From Pseudomonas brassicacearum subsp. brassicacearum (GTDB taxonomy: Bacteria > Pseudomonadota > Gammaproteobacteria > Pseudomonadales > Pseudomonadaceae): 64,000 bases of DNA. Position 1 is the first letter of the stretch; every line of letters starts with the position of its first letter. Shown here piece by piece: positions 54,726 through 61,966 of this stretch. The translations under genes and the position numbers were made by a program. The notes beneath the pieces were generated by a model that did not search any database, was not told where the DNA came from, and worked only from the letters and a program-made list of their open reading frames with translations. The stretch spans positions 124,001 to 188,000 of the forward strand of contig NZ_VZPJ01000012.1 of the NCBI RefSeq assembly GCF_008801605.1, written 5' to 3'.

Positions 54726-55152
54726 CACTGCACCTGCTGCATCGCATTGATCCGTTGCGCGTGCTCCAGGGATTCGCGGAGCACATCCAGTGGCCTGGCC
54801 ATCATCTGTTCGGGGTCAACCTTCCAGAACCAGGCCAGGTCATAGGCGGCGGCGATCAGGTCGCCGATGGCTGCGACGCCGCACTCATGAAAAAACTCGC
54901 GACGGCCCAGCTCAGGGCATTGAGGTCAGCCAGGTCCAACTGGTTGACCGACGACGGCGGGATACCGGCGCACACCGCGATGTATTTGGCCGCGACGTCC
55001 ATGTCCAGGCTCACCTCCTCGCTCTTGTCGATCTTGTACGGCAGCGCCTTGATCGCCCGGACTTCCTGCACCGTCGGACGGCGCAGGGTCAGTTCGCTCA
55101 CAGGCTCGCCGTGGGCCTCGATGGCCACGCGCAGCGTCACAACATCGCTCAT
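54725..55152 (-). CDS. Tail assembly chaperone, -1 frameshift extended form
   Basis: Reading from the gp41-like start, a -1 slip on T TTT TTC (minus strand; A-run at 54890-54895) joins residue 88 to a second frame. That frame starts HECGVAAIGDLIAAAYDL and ends AMQQVQ at a TGA that overlaps the tape-measure ATG, giving 142 residues. Extended G-GT style chaperones made by frameshifting are the rule before tape-measure genes in long-tailed phages. The heptamer is a perfect X XXY YYZ site. Confidence 0.8.
54856..55152 (-). CDS. Tail assembly chaperone, short form (Mu gp41-like)
   Basis: A 98-residue protein starting MSDVVTLRVAIEAHGEPV with LRRPTVQEVRAIKALPY, matching gp41/gpE-type tail assembly proteins between the tube and tape-measure genes. 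The zero-frame product ends SAASQPSAT. It shares its first 88 residues with the frameshifted form. The start overlaps the tube stop by four bases. Confidence 0.88.
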   Translation of the reverse strand: MSDVVTLRVAIEAHGEPVSELTLRRPTVQEVRAIKALPYKIDKSEEVSLDMDVAAKYIAVCAGIPPSSVNQLDLADLNALSWAVASFFMSAASQPSAT

Positions 55153-55496
55153 TGCCAGGTCCCCTTGATGCCTTCGAATTTCAGCTCGATGGTGGCGTCG
55201 TCACCCTTGGACACAGGCTCTTCCACCAGGTAGGCGCCGGCCAGCACGTAGACCTTGCCGTTGTTGAATTCGCAGGTGACGGTCATGTCGGTGCCCGCAA
55301 CCAGTTGCTTGAGCGGGAAGTCCGCGGTGTGCAGCGCCGTCACCTTGAAGGACGGGGCAATGTCGGTTTCCTTGTAGAAACCCGGTACGACGGTTTCGCG
55401 TTTAGTGAACATCAGTGGCGCTTCGCAGCCACCGTTGATGGTCAGTTGAGCGCCGTCCACTTTGACGTAGCAGGTGCCCGCAATCAGTTGACCCAT
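55149..55496 (-). CDS. Tail tube protein (Mu gpM-like)
   Basis: A 115-residue tube subunit. GTCYVKVDGAQLTINGGCEAPL and the beta-strand pattern KVTALHTADFPLKQLVAGTD fit the Mu-type tube family. It lies between sheath and chaperone genes, as expected for a contractile tail. Confidence 0.92.
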   Translation of the reverse strand: MGQLIAGTCYVKVDGAQLTINGGCEAPLMFTKRETVVPGFYKETDIAPSFKVTALHTADFPLKQLVAGTDMTVTCEFNNGKVYVLAGAYLVEEPVSKGDDATIELKFEGIKGTWQ

Positions 55497-55562
55497 GGTG
55501 TTTCTCCCTTCAATAAAAAGCCCACGCGAAGTGGGCTGAATTCATGCGATTGAACGCGACCT

Positions 55563-57059
55563 TCAGGCGGCGTCGTCGTATTGCAGACGGAACTGGTTGA
55601 GCAGCGCGAACACCCGCAGGCCGTTGATGTAATCCGGCGGGAACAGCACATTGACCCGGCTCGGGTCCTGACTGTCACGCTCGACCACCAGGTGCTCGGC
55701 GAACAGCTCGGCGTTTTCCACATGGCCTTCCAGTTCGAGCTTGGCGTATTGAGCAATCAGCTCGCCGCGAATCGTGCTCGGGGTCACGATGGGCTGGCCG
55801 GCGCCGAAACGGGTGCCGTCGGCGGCCAGTTTGTGGCGACCGTACTTGCTGGTGATCACGCTTTGCAGGCGACGGACGATGAACGCCGACTGGTGCATGG
55901 TTTCGCTGTCCAGGTAGGAATTGTCAGCCTGGCCGAAGGCGTTCTTCTGATAGGTGGTGATGGAACGCTGGATGCGCACGTAGCCACCTTCGTAATACGC
56001 GGTCGCGATGCCGTAGTTGAGCAGTGACTGGCGCTCGGTCAGGGTGAAACGTTCGCTGGCCGGTGCCGGGTCCAAGCCTGGCAGGCTGCCGCTCTGGGTC
56101 GGACGGCTGGCGTCGGCGGAGATGAACACCGCCGTGCGCGCAGCCAACGCAGCGGCCTGGACCCAGAACGGTTGCGGTACGCCCAGTTCCAGGGCCTGGA
56201 TGGTCATGTGCTGGTCGTTGCGTGCCTGACCGGCAGCAACCAGGGTGCCAATAGTGCCGCGCTTGGCGCTGTAGACATGGCCGAACAACTGCTTGGCCCA
56301 GGACCAGCGACCGGTGTTGTCGTCCATGACCGCTTGCCAGGTGTTGAGGCTCGCCACATCGGACCAGGGCATGGCGATGAACTCGAACGGTTCGTCACCC
56401 AGGGCCGCAACGGCAGCGGTCTGGTCCGGCACACCGGCGCCGCCGGTCATCGCAGTAATGGCGGTGGTCAGCCCCGCCGGGGTGTTTTCGCCATTGCTCT
56501 TGCCCAGGCGATTGAATTGCAGGCTGATGTCGTTGCCGCTGTCACCGGTCCATTTGGCGCGCAGGGTTACGACACCTTCGGCGGACGCAGCAGTCACCGG
56601 CAAGTCGGCGGCCGCGTTGATTTTCAAGGCCAGCGCAGAGGCGGCCTGGGCTGCAGTGGCGCCGTTGACGATGGCGGCCTGGACGCGCACACCGCCAACG
56701 TACAGGTTGAGCACACCACTTTCAGTCGCGGCGCCGGTGAAGGTCAGCACGCCCTGGGCGATGGCGCCTTCGACGTTGTGCAGCGGCAGGCACCAGACTT
56801 CACCGAGCGGGTCGGTCTTGCGCCAGGTCTCGTACATCGAGGCGAGCATCGAGCCCTGCCCGCCAATGTTCTTGGCCAGCGCGACGCTGGACACCAGCAC
56901 CAGTTTGCCGACTTCCGCCGGGGCGACGTTGTCGTTGACCTGGGCGACGATCAACCGGCGCATGGCCGATGACGCGCTATTGGCGGCCGAGTTGTCCATT
57001 TCGGCGTAGAACAGCGGCACACGAATGTCCGCGGGAATATTGCTGAATCCGATCGCCAT
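55563..57059 (-). CDS. Contractile tail sheath protein (Mu gpL-like)
   Basis: A 498-residue sheath subunit. IGFSNIPADIRVPLFYAEMDNS is the typical start, FISADASRPTQSGSLPG and the C-terminal VNVLFPPDYINGLRVFALLNQFRLQ the conserved core. Its presence makes this an R-type (contractile) particle. The ATG at 57059 overlaps the DUF2635 stop. Confidence 0.96.
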   Translation of the reverse strand: MAIGFSNIPADIRVPLFYAEMDNSAANSASSAMRRLIVAQVNDNVAPAEVGKLVLVSSVALAKNIGGQGSMLASMYETWRKTDPLGEVWCLPLHNVEGAIAQGVLTFTGAATESGVLNLYVGGVRVQAAIVNGATAAQAASALALKINAAADLPVTAASAEGVVTLRAKWTGDSGNDISLQFNRLGKSNGENTPAGLTTAITAMTGGAGVPDQTAAVAALGDEPFEFIAMPWSDVASLNTWQAVMDDNTGRWSWAKQLFGHVYSAKRGTIGTLVAAGQARNDQHMTIQALELGVPQPFWVQAAALAARTAVFISADASRPTQSGSLPGLDPAPASERFTLTERQSLLNYGIATAYYEGGYVRIQRSITTYQKNAFGQADNSYLDSETMHQSAFIVRRLQSVITSKYGRHKLAADGTRFGAGQPIVTPSTIRGELIAQYAKLELEGHVENAELFAEHLVVERDSQDPSRVNVLFPPDYINGLRVFALLNQFRLQYDDAA

Positions 57060-57241
57060 TATTTGGCTCCCTGTGGTTTTGCCGCTTTCACGGCTTTGGT
57101 AGTGATATCGCCATCGGCCAGACGTCGACGCCACCAGGCGTTGTCTGGCACTTCACGGCCTTCGAGGGGCAACAGATCGCCCGCTTCCGGGTCCGGTACG
57201 GCACGGCCCGGGGCCGGCAGCACGGTGATGCGTTTGCTCAT
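57059..57241 (-). CDS. DUF2635 family protein (Mu gp38-like)
   Basis: A 60-residue protein with RITVLPAPGRAVPDPE and GREVPDNAWWRRRLADGD, the DUF2635 pattern found just upstream of Mu-type sheath genes. Function unknown, probably tail assembly. It overlaps neighbours at both ends. Confidence 0.9.
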   Translation of the reverse strand: MSKRITVLPAPGRAVPDPEAGDLLPLEGREVPDNAWWRRRLADGDITTKAVKAAKPQGAK

Positions 57242-57822
57242 GGGGTTACGTCTCCAGAGAAAGTCAGTTCCACGCGCCCGTCGGGGCCGGGACGTTTCAG
57301 GTTGGGGTCCGCCGGGTCGATGGCATCGACCCGCACGGTGGCCCCGGTAAAGGACGACAAGCCGTCCAGTTCACGTTCGTGCCAGCTTTCGGCAGGCTGG
57401 CTCGCCAGATTGCGGCCCAGCTGGAACTCGACGAAAAAGCGCAGCCGGTACAACACACGGCTGCTATTGATGGAAACCAGTTCACTGCCGTCGTACTCGA
57501 CGCCGGTGTACTCGGCGCCCGGCTTGAACCCCACCAGTGCGCGCCACAGTTCGGCCCGCAGGTCGTGCAACAGATCCAGCGCTTTTGTCGCATCAGTGGC
57601 GTCGAGCACCAGCACGGCATCGAAGCGATCACGCACCGCTTGCAGCGTGACGTTCTGAGCTGCGTTCTTGCTGGCAATGTCGGCGGTAGGCAGGACATAG
57701 GCGCAAGGGGTCTGCAGCGGGGTCTCGGCTTGCAGTGTGGCGAGGTCAAAGCCTGCGGCCACGCGATGGGCGAGCGTCGGACATTGCTCACGCAACTGCG
57801 TGAGGATCGGTGTGATCTTCAT
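57238..57822 (-). CDS. Mu gp37-like tail protein
   Basis: A 194-residue gp37-family protein starting MKITPILTQLREQCP behind GGAG. It is the first intact structural gene after the intron and REP region. Mu gp37 is a tail-region protein of uncertain role; a tail-terminator-like function is possible. Confidence 0.85.
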   Translation of the reverse strand: MKITPILTQLREQCPTLAHRVAAGFDLATLQAETPLQTPCAYVLPTADIASKNAAQNVTLQAVRDRFDAVLVLDATDATKALDLLHDLRAELWRALVGFKPGAEYTGVEYDGSELVSINSSRVLYRLRFFVEFQLGRNLASQPAESWHERELDGLSSFTGATVRVDAIDPADPNLKRPGPDGRVELTFSGDVTP

Positions 57823-57857
57823 GGGGGGACTCCAGTATCTGAAGGTGCGAGTCATCC

Positions 57858-57950
57858 CTGTGGGAGCGGGCTCGCTCGCAAAAGCGGTAGGTCAGGCAGC
57901 ATTGATGTTGGATGTGCTGGCGTCTTCGCGAGCAAGCTCGCTCCCACAGG
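57858..57950. repeat. REPIN
   Basis: CTGTGGGAGCGGGCTCGCTC and the inverted CTTGCTCGCGAAGACGCCAG side with GAGCAAGCTCGCTCCCACAG, inside the tailocin cluster upstream of gp37. Confidence 0.88.
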
Positions 57951-57993
57951 AGGACTCGGTTGGGCGCAGAGGTACGTGCAACGCTGAACAAAT

Positions 57994-58081
57994 CTGTGGG
58001 AGCGAGCTTGCTCGCGATGGCGGCGTGTCAGTCAGTGCAAATGTTGAATGTCAGAGCGCAATCGCGAGCAAGCTCCCACAG
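57994..58081. repeat. REPIN
   Basis: CTGTGGGAGCGAGCTTGCTC and a right arm GAGCAAGCTCCCACAG that lacks the central CTCG of the usual arm. It is a second REP doublet in the same gap as the element at 57858-57950. Confidence 0.85.
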
Positions 58082-58091
58082 GGGATTGGGG

Positions 58092-58226
58092 TCAGGCCTT
58101 GGCATCCAGGCAGGTTGCATTGATCAAGCAGCGATAGCTTTTTTCCCGATCGCCACTGGCGGTGACCTTGTCGATCGACCAGCGACCGCGCATGAAATGG
58201 CCTGCGTTGACCTGAATATTGCTCGA
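58092..58226 (-). pseudogene. 3' stub of an unidentified gene
   Basis: An open frame of 45 codons enters directly from the intron boundary and ends at a TGA at 58092. The peptide includes NAGHFMRGRWSIDKVTASG and YRCLINATCLDAKA. It has no start of its own and codes like the neighbouring tail genes, so it is probably the C-terminus of a tail gene whose 5' part was lost. I do not recognise the family. Confidence 0.55.
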
Positions 58227-58297
58227 ATCGAGTAGGAGGCGGCTTCATAGCCGCCGTCCTCTCACACCACCGTACGTACGGACCTGTATACGGCGGT

Positions 58298-58725
58298 TCA
58301 AGTTATGCGATTAAGCCGAGTGATCGTATCCAATATTGAGAACAGCCCAAGCCGATCCCACAGTTTCTTCAGTAGCGCCTGATTCAAATGCGCTGCTCCT
58401 GAGCTCCACCATGGTCCACCATGGTCCACCATGGTCCACCATGGTCCACGACCATTGAACGCCGATGTACAGGCAAGGCGTCTGCCAAGCCCCCAGACGT
58501 ATCCAGTTACGCGCCCTTGTTGAGAGTCGTTTCCATTTACGCTAGATGGCACAACGCAGCTTGCGACGCACCCAACCATCAATCTTTTCAAGTGGTCGCT
58601 TGCTCTGGCTTCTCCTGAAGTAACCTGCCCAGCCACGCAGTACGGGGTTTATCCGTTCGATGACACCAGTCATCTTGTGGCCCCGCATTCTGCGCAGCAG
58701 TTCCCTGAGTCACAGCACTCCGTGC
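58298..58725 (-). pseudogene. Group II intron reverse transcriptase/maturase, C-terminal remnant
   Basis: Spliced by eye across frames, the remnant reads ERINPVLRGWAGYFRR, then KRPLEKIDGWVRRKLRCAI, stop, RKWKRLSTRARN, then in another frame RRLACTSAFNGRGPWW, and finally LNQALLKKLWDRLGLFSILD. These are the maturase (GIIM) C-terminal blocks. An internal TAG, a frameshift near the GGGGG run and loss of the polymerase domain make it non-functional. Confidence 0.82.
58405..58449. repeat. 10-base tandem repeat (TCCACCATGG)n
   Basis: Four complete copies of TCCACCATGG plus a partial fifth, inside the maturase remnant. The expansion inserts ten residues in frame between two GPWW motifs. Confidence 0.95.
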
Positions 58726-58970
58726 AAGTATTGGGCTTGATGAAGTTTGCCCCCTTACCCCACTGTGCCGCCTCTATCCGCTTCCTGTTCGTCAGGCCAG
58801 CATTTTGCCTCGGGCTTCCTTCAGATTCGCAGTCACCCGTGACACTCTTGCCTTTGGCTAACACTTCCCCTTGCCGGGTGTGTAGAGGACTTGCACCTCC
58901 AAGTCACCAGCGTGGCCACAACAGCCAAGCTGGTTGCGCTTACGCGCAACGCGCCATGCCTGGCGCACAA

Positions 58971-59000
58971 ACTAAAAGGCCCCGATCAATGTCGAGGCCC
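58971..59000 (-). terminator. Intrinsic terminator after the bacteriocin-immunity genes
   Basis: On the minus strand, GGCCTCGA-CATTGA-TCGGGGCC (8 base pairs, one G-T) is followed by TTTTAGTTT, and the intron starts immediately after. It would end transcripts coming from the bacteriocin block. Confidence 0.85.
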
Positions 59001-59126
59001 TAGAGATAGGTGCGGATGAGCGGAAATGATTCCAATATACGAGGTTCCGTCCGGACTCGAACCGGCAAACCGGTGCAGCTTTCTCGAGCATCATCCTGCG
59101 CAGTCATGCGCATGATGTCTGAGGAG

Positions 59127-59567
59127 CTACAGCCTGATAATCGATTCCTGCTTCTTGGGAGCGGCAAGCACCAACAAAACCAACGTCAATGCGTAGAAAA
59201 TCAATCCCAAAATACCTAAAAAAGTGTCGTAAGTATAAGCGCCGGATACAAGCACCCCAAGAATAGCGGTAAGCATAAAAACAAGATTCGCCAAAGCATA
59301 AATAAACAAACGAAGCTTGTATGCCTTATACCTCATTACAATCAGCCCCACCCCTCCCAAACAGCTTAGGAATGACGAAACCCCTACCAATGAGAAAAGT
59401 ATAACGACATACATAGCCACGGGTGGTAGGCCAGATGTATCACTTGGGTTACCAGGATTTTCTGGGACACCGTCTATTGCGAATAACAAAAACACACACG
59501 CCATTAGAGCAAATACGATCGCCGCTGCGCCAAGCTTCATCCCTCTATGCTTCATAAACCCCATCAT
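59127..59567 (-). CDS. Small four-helix membrane protein, probable immunity protein
   Basis: A 146-residue protein with four clear membrane segments (about residues 11-30, 50-77, 85-108 and 115-136) and a charged C-terminus. Base composition is AT-rich compared with the tail genes. It lies 113 bases downstream of the colicin M-like gene on the same strand, where the immunity gene is expected; some Pseudomonas M-type bacteriocins have integral-membrane immunity proteins. Several ATGs (59567, 59564, 59552) are possible starts. The function is inferred from position only. Confidence 0.65.
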   Translation of the reverse strand: MMGFMKHRGMKLGAAAIVFALMACVFLLFAIDGVPENPGNPSDTSGLPPVAMYVVILFSLVGVSSFLSCLGGVGLIVMRYKAYKLRLFIYALANLVFMLTAILGVLVSGAYTYDTFLGILGLIFYALTLVLLVLAAPKKQESIIRL

Positions 59568-59680
59568 CCTAGCGATATTATTGCAAAAACCTTAACACAA
59601 AATAAGAACCATTCTCAACCAGTCAAGACCAATCGATTTACATCGGCAGGCTCGAAAAGCTCGGCCTGCCGACTGCTCAC

Positions 59681-60496
59681 CTATCGGGCGTAGCTAATAG
59701 GGAGCTCCCCATTGATTTGAATCGCATAGTCCTTCGCATTGGCAACCCGACCTACCTCACGAAGCGCTGTCGTAGCTGCCTCATCAAATCCGGTACGATG
59801 GCTGCTAGCATTCGCGTCGTACCGATCAGAAAACGCCTTTACCACTCCGGAAAACGAAACTGTTCCTGAGGTATTCCGGGTGATTTTACCCGTGATGTTC
59901 AGGGTAATGGTTCCGAGATAAATACGGGGAATAACCGAATCTTGGCCCGTGTAGTAAGACGTATTGAAATTGACAGTCGTTTCCCCAATACGGGCAGTAT
60001 TGATGATGGCCATCAAATCTGGAATTTTCTCCGGAGTCGGGTTAATACCAATACGACTGATTTGCACACTCGCAGTGTTACCATTGCCCAGCAGCCAATG
60101 CTGAATAGCTTTGAAAGGTGTAAACGTCCCACCTGAAAACTCGGTCGGAACCGCTAACTGGGCATTGTTCTGGATCTTAGAACCTTCTTTAATACCCTGA
60201 TTCCAAGCATCAGCTGTGCTGAGTTTAGGGTTCTTTAGCAATAAGAGATCTGCCCCATGGGCAACTTTCAAATCACCCATGATAAAGCCATCCAGACCAT
60301 AAGCAGGCTTGTTGCTATGCATCGCATGCAGATGACGCTCCAGCATGGGAGCCCAATCACCTCGAGCGTACGCGGCACTTCGCTCCTGAACCATGCGATT
60401 GACGATTGCACCAGGTGAGGGAACGGTGAAACCGGTACTGCGTGAAGTACCGTATTCGTCGGGATATACATAAGTAGCTGGAAGCTCGAATTCCAT
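59681..60496 (-). CDS. Colicin M-like bacteriocin (lipid II-degrading)
   Basis: A 271-residue protein, the same length as colicin M. The catalytic signature D-x-Y-D-x5-H-R is present at Asp224, Tyr226, Asp227, His233 and Arg234 (DRYDANASSHR), within two residues of the numbering of colicin M. Colicin M-family toxins enter through TonB receptors and cleave lipid II between undecaprenol and pyrophosphoryl-sugar, blocking wall synthesis. The N-terminal part should hold import and receptor domains; I cannot identify a TonB box with confidence. No signal peptide is present, so release would need the tailocin lysis genes. AAAGGAA precedes the ATG, which lies one base after the stop of a decayed com gene. 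AT-rich composition suggests transfer. Confidence 0.9.
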   Translation of the reverse strand: MEFELPATYVYPDEYGTSRSTGFTVPSPGAIVNRMVQERSAAYARGDWAPMLERHLHAMHSNKPAYGLDGFIMGDLKVAHGADLLLLKNPKLSTADAWNQGIKEGSKIQNNAQLAVPTEFSGGTFTPFKAIQHWLLGNGNTASVQISRIGINPTPEKIPDLMAIINTARIGETTVNFNTSYYTGQDSVIPRIYLGTITLNITGKITRNTSGTVSFSGVVKAFSDRYDANASSHRTGFDEAATTALREVGRVANAKDYAIQINGELPISYAR

Positions 60497-60497
60497 A

Positions 60498-60687
60498 TTA
60501 GTTCCTTTGAGTCGAATGATTAGTCGCGGAGAATTCCGCTTTCATGTCGCTCAAAGGCGATGGCTTGAGGCTCGCGGCCTTCACATGATTCAACGTCCCG
60601 CACCGGGAACATTTGATCTGGAGCTGGGCATACTCGCCCACTCGGACCAGTAGTCTGTTGCACTTTCCATATGCAATCTTTAAGCAT
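60498..60687 (-). pseudogene. Decayed com-like gene
   Basis: The DNA is closely similar to the intact com-like gene at 61784-61966: its C-terminal part still encodes LQIKCSRCGTLNHVKAASL. A two-base deletion after codon 4 shifts the frame, the first Cys of the first CxxC pair is replaced by Tyr in the aligned frame, and the GGGAGG ribosome site is absent. Its stop is one base from the bacteriocin start, so translation through it could still matter. Confidence 0.75.
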
Positions 60688-60720
60688 CTGCAAAAACACA
60701 CGCAGGTCCGCGGTATCGCT

Positions 60721-61071
60721 TCACTGCTGATCGGGAGGAACGTCCCGCGGCGGCACTTCGCATACGCCGAGCCGCTTGGCGACCCAGCGCTCGTAAAGAC
60801 CGATCGCCACATCGGCGCCAGCCATGGCGGTCAGGCAACCCAGGGCGCAAGCGCTCCAGATCGACATGCCGAGGGCGTACAAAAGCATGGTTGCCGATAC
60901 GCCGCAGACCACGCAGGCACCGGAGCGCAAGGCCAGGCGCCGCAATAACGACCAGCCACGGGCGCCCTCCTTGTCTGCGCGCCACATCTCGCCGGACACC
61001 CCGCCCACCAGGGCGAGCACGATGACCAGCCAGATCGGCATGTCCAGCAACGCTTGTTGCTCGTTTGTCAT
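60721..61071 (-). CDS. Holin (LydA/phage holin 3-like)
   Basis: A 116-residue protein with three hydrophobic segments (about residues 13-27, 43-69 and 71-88) and a charged Pro-rich tail. Size, topology and position in an R-tailocin cluster fit a holin that permeabilises the inner membrane and releases the GH19 endolysin. Specific family assignment is by resemblance. Confidence 0.82.
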   Translation of the reverse strand: MTNEQQALLDMPIWLVIVLALVGGVSGEMWRADKEGARGWSLLRRLALRSGACVVCGVSATMLLYALGMSIWSACALGCLTAMAGADVAIGLYERWVAKRLGVCEVPPRDVPPDQQ

Positions 61072-61118
61072 GTCACGCTTCCTGGGGGGTGATGGTTAAG
61101 AACGAGAGAATCGATAAG

Positions 61119-61763
61119 CTATCGAGTGATGAGCATGTCGAGACTGGTCGCGTCGCAGGAGTTGTTGGCTTTCCTGTCGATGACCAGATAAAGCGAAGAC
61201 GTCGGCGTGACGGCGATGCTGTTCAGCATGAACGTGGCGCTGCCGCCGTTTGCCAGGCTCCCGGACTGGAGCACGGTGTCGCCCAGGTTGAGCGACCAGC
61301 CGACACCGTCCCCGCAAGCGTTATGCAGGTCATTGACCCGGCCCAGCACGTTGATATTGCCGGTGACAGGACTGGCCCAGCGGAAAATGCTCTGGCTGTT
61401 GGTGCCTGGATGCGTGGCCACGTCGCCCTGCTTGAACACGAAACTGGTGCCCGAGCCGGTGAAGGTGAAGCTTGCGTTGGGAATGGAGATCCAAGCACCC
61501 GTCAGGTCGTCACGCCAGCAGGTGGTTGGCTTGCCATTGCATACCCCGGCCTGGAACGTCGGAAAGAGCGTGTAGTTGGCCGAGGCATTCACCCCCGATT
61601 TGTTTTGCATGAACGACCAGGGCGAACCGGCCGGCGCCGCTTCGGTCATGAGGTACATGTCCCGGGCCAGGTTCCACGACAGGGCCGTATCAGCCCAACT
61701 GTTCAGGGATACGAAGGACGACAGAAACGCAGTCGCCAGCAGGATTTTTTTAAGCAATTCCAT
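61119..61763 (-). CDS. Secreted jelly-roll-like protein of unknown function
   Basis: A 214-residue protein with a signal peptide (MELLKKILLATAFLSSFVS, cleavage near NSWA-DT). The mature protein is beta-rich with aromatic and Gly/Asn positions typical of jelly-roll domains: AGSPWSFMQNKSG, INVLGRVNDLHNACGDGVGW and SSLYLVIDRKANNSCDATSLDMLI. Cysteine pairs could be disulphides. I chose the ATG at 61763, 20 bases after the com-like gene. Carbohydrate binding is plausible but not shown. Confidence 0.65.
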   Translation of the reverse strand: MELLKKILLATAFLSSFVSLNSWADTALSWNLARDMYLMTEAAPAGSPWSFMQNKSGVNASANYTLFPTFQAGVCNGKPTTCWRDDLTGAWISIPNASFTFTGSGTSFVFKQGDVATHPGTNSQSIFRWASPVTGNINVLGRVNDLHNACGDGVGWSLNLGDTVLQSGSLANGGSATFMLNSIAVTPTSSLYLVIDRKANNSCDATSLDMLITR

Positions 61764-61783
61764 TTTTCTTACCTCGATGGATG

Positions 61784-61966
61784 TCATTGAGTACGGCGTG
61801 CAGGGTCTATTCCGCACGCTGTTCGCTCGCCGGCGTTCACTCGAGGCTCAACGGCCTTCACATGATTCAACGTTCCGCATCGGGAACATTTGATCTGGAG
61901 TTCGGTGTTCTCGCCCATGCGGGCCAGAAGTCTTTTGCAGTGACCGCATCTGAAATCCTTCAGCAT
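61784..61966 (-). CDS. com: Com-like zinc-finger regulator
   Basis: A 60-residue protein MLKDFRCGHCKRLLAR with Cys7-x2-Cys10 and Cys27-x2-Cys30 (CSRC), the Com pattern. In phage Mu, Com binds mRNA and activates translation of the downstream mom gene. GGGAGGG precedes the ATG at 61966. A longer in-frame start at 62092 exists but the strong ribosome site favours 61966. It is the first gene after the main tailocin promoter. Confidence 0.85.
   Translation of the reverse strand: MLKDFRCGHCKRLLARMGENTELQIKCSRCGTLNHVKAVEPRVNAGERTACGIDPARRTQ

Larger units (their letters stand above)
58227..58968 (-). mobile_element. Internally deleted group II intron
   Basis: On the minus strand the element begins GTGCGCCAGG, matching the GUGYG 5' consensus. 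It continues with a domain I-like segment (about 58725-58968), then a reverse-transcriptase C-terminal remnant. It ends with a domain V/VI-like region: GAACCGCCGTATAC, then TACGTACGGTGGTG, then a final stem and CTACTCGAT. Most of the intron ORF is missing. The 5' junction lies just after an intrinsic terminator hairpin, a site type used by class C group II introns. Confidence 0.8.

Noticed and set aside
58670..58864. 64-codon frame inside the intron domain I region
   Set aside because: It lies in the structured RNA part of the intron and shows no protein features.
59041..59080. tRNA T-arm-like motif (minus strand GGTTCGAGTCCGG) near the bacteriocin terminator
   Set aside because: No D-arm, anticodon arm or acceptor stem can be folded around it and there is no CCA. 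At most it is a decayed fragment.
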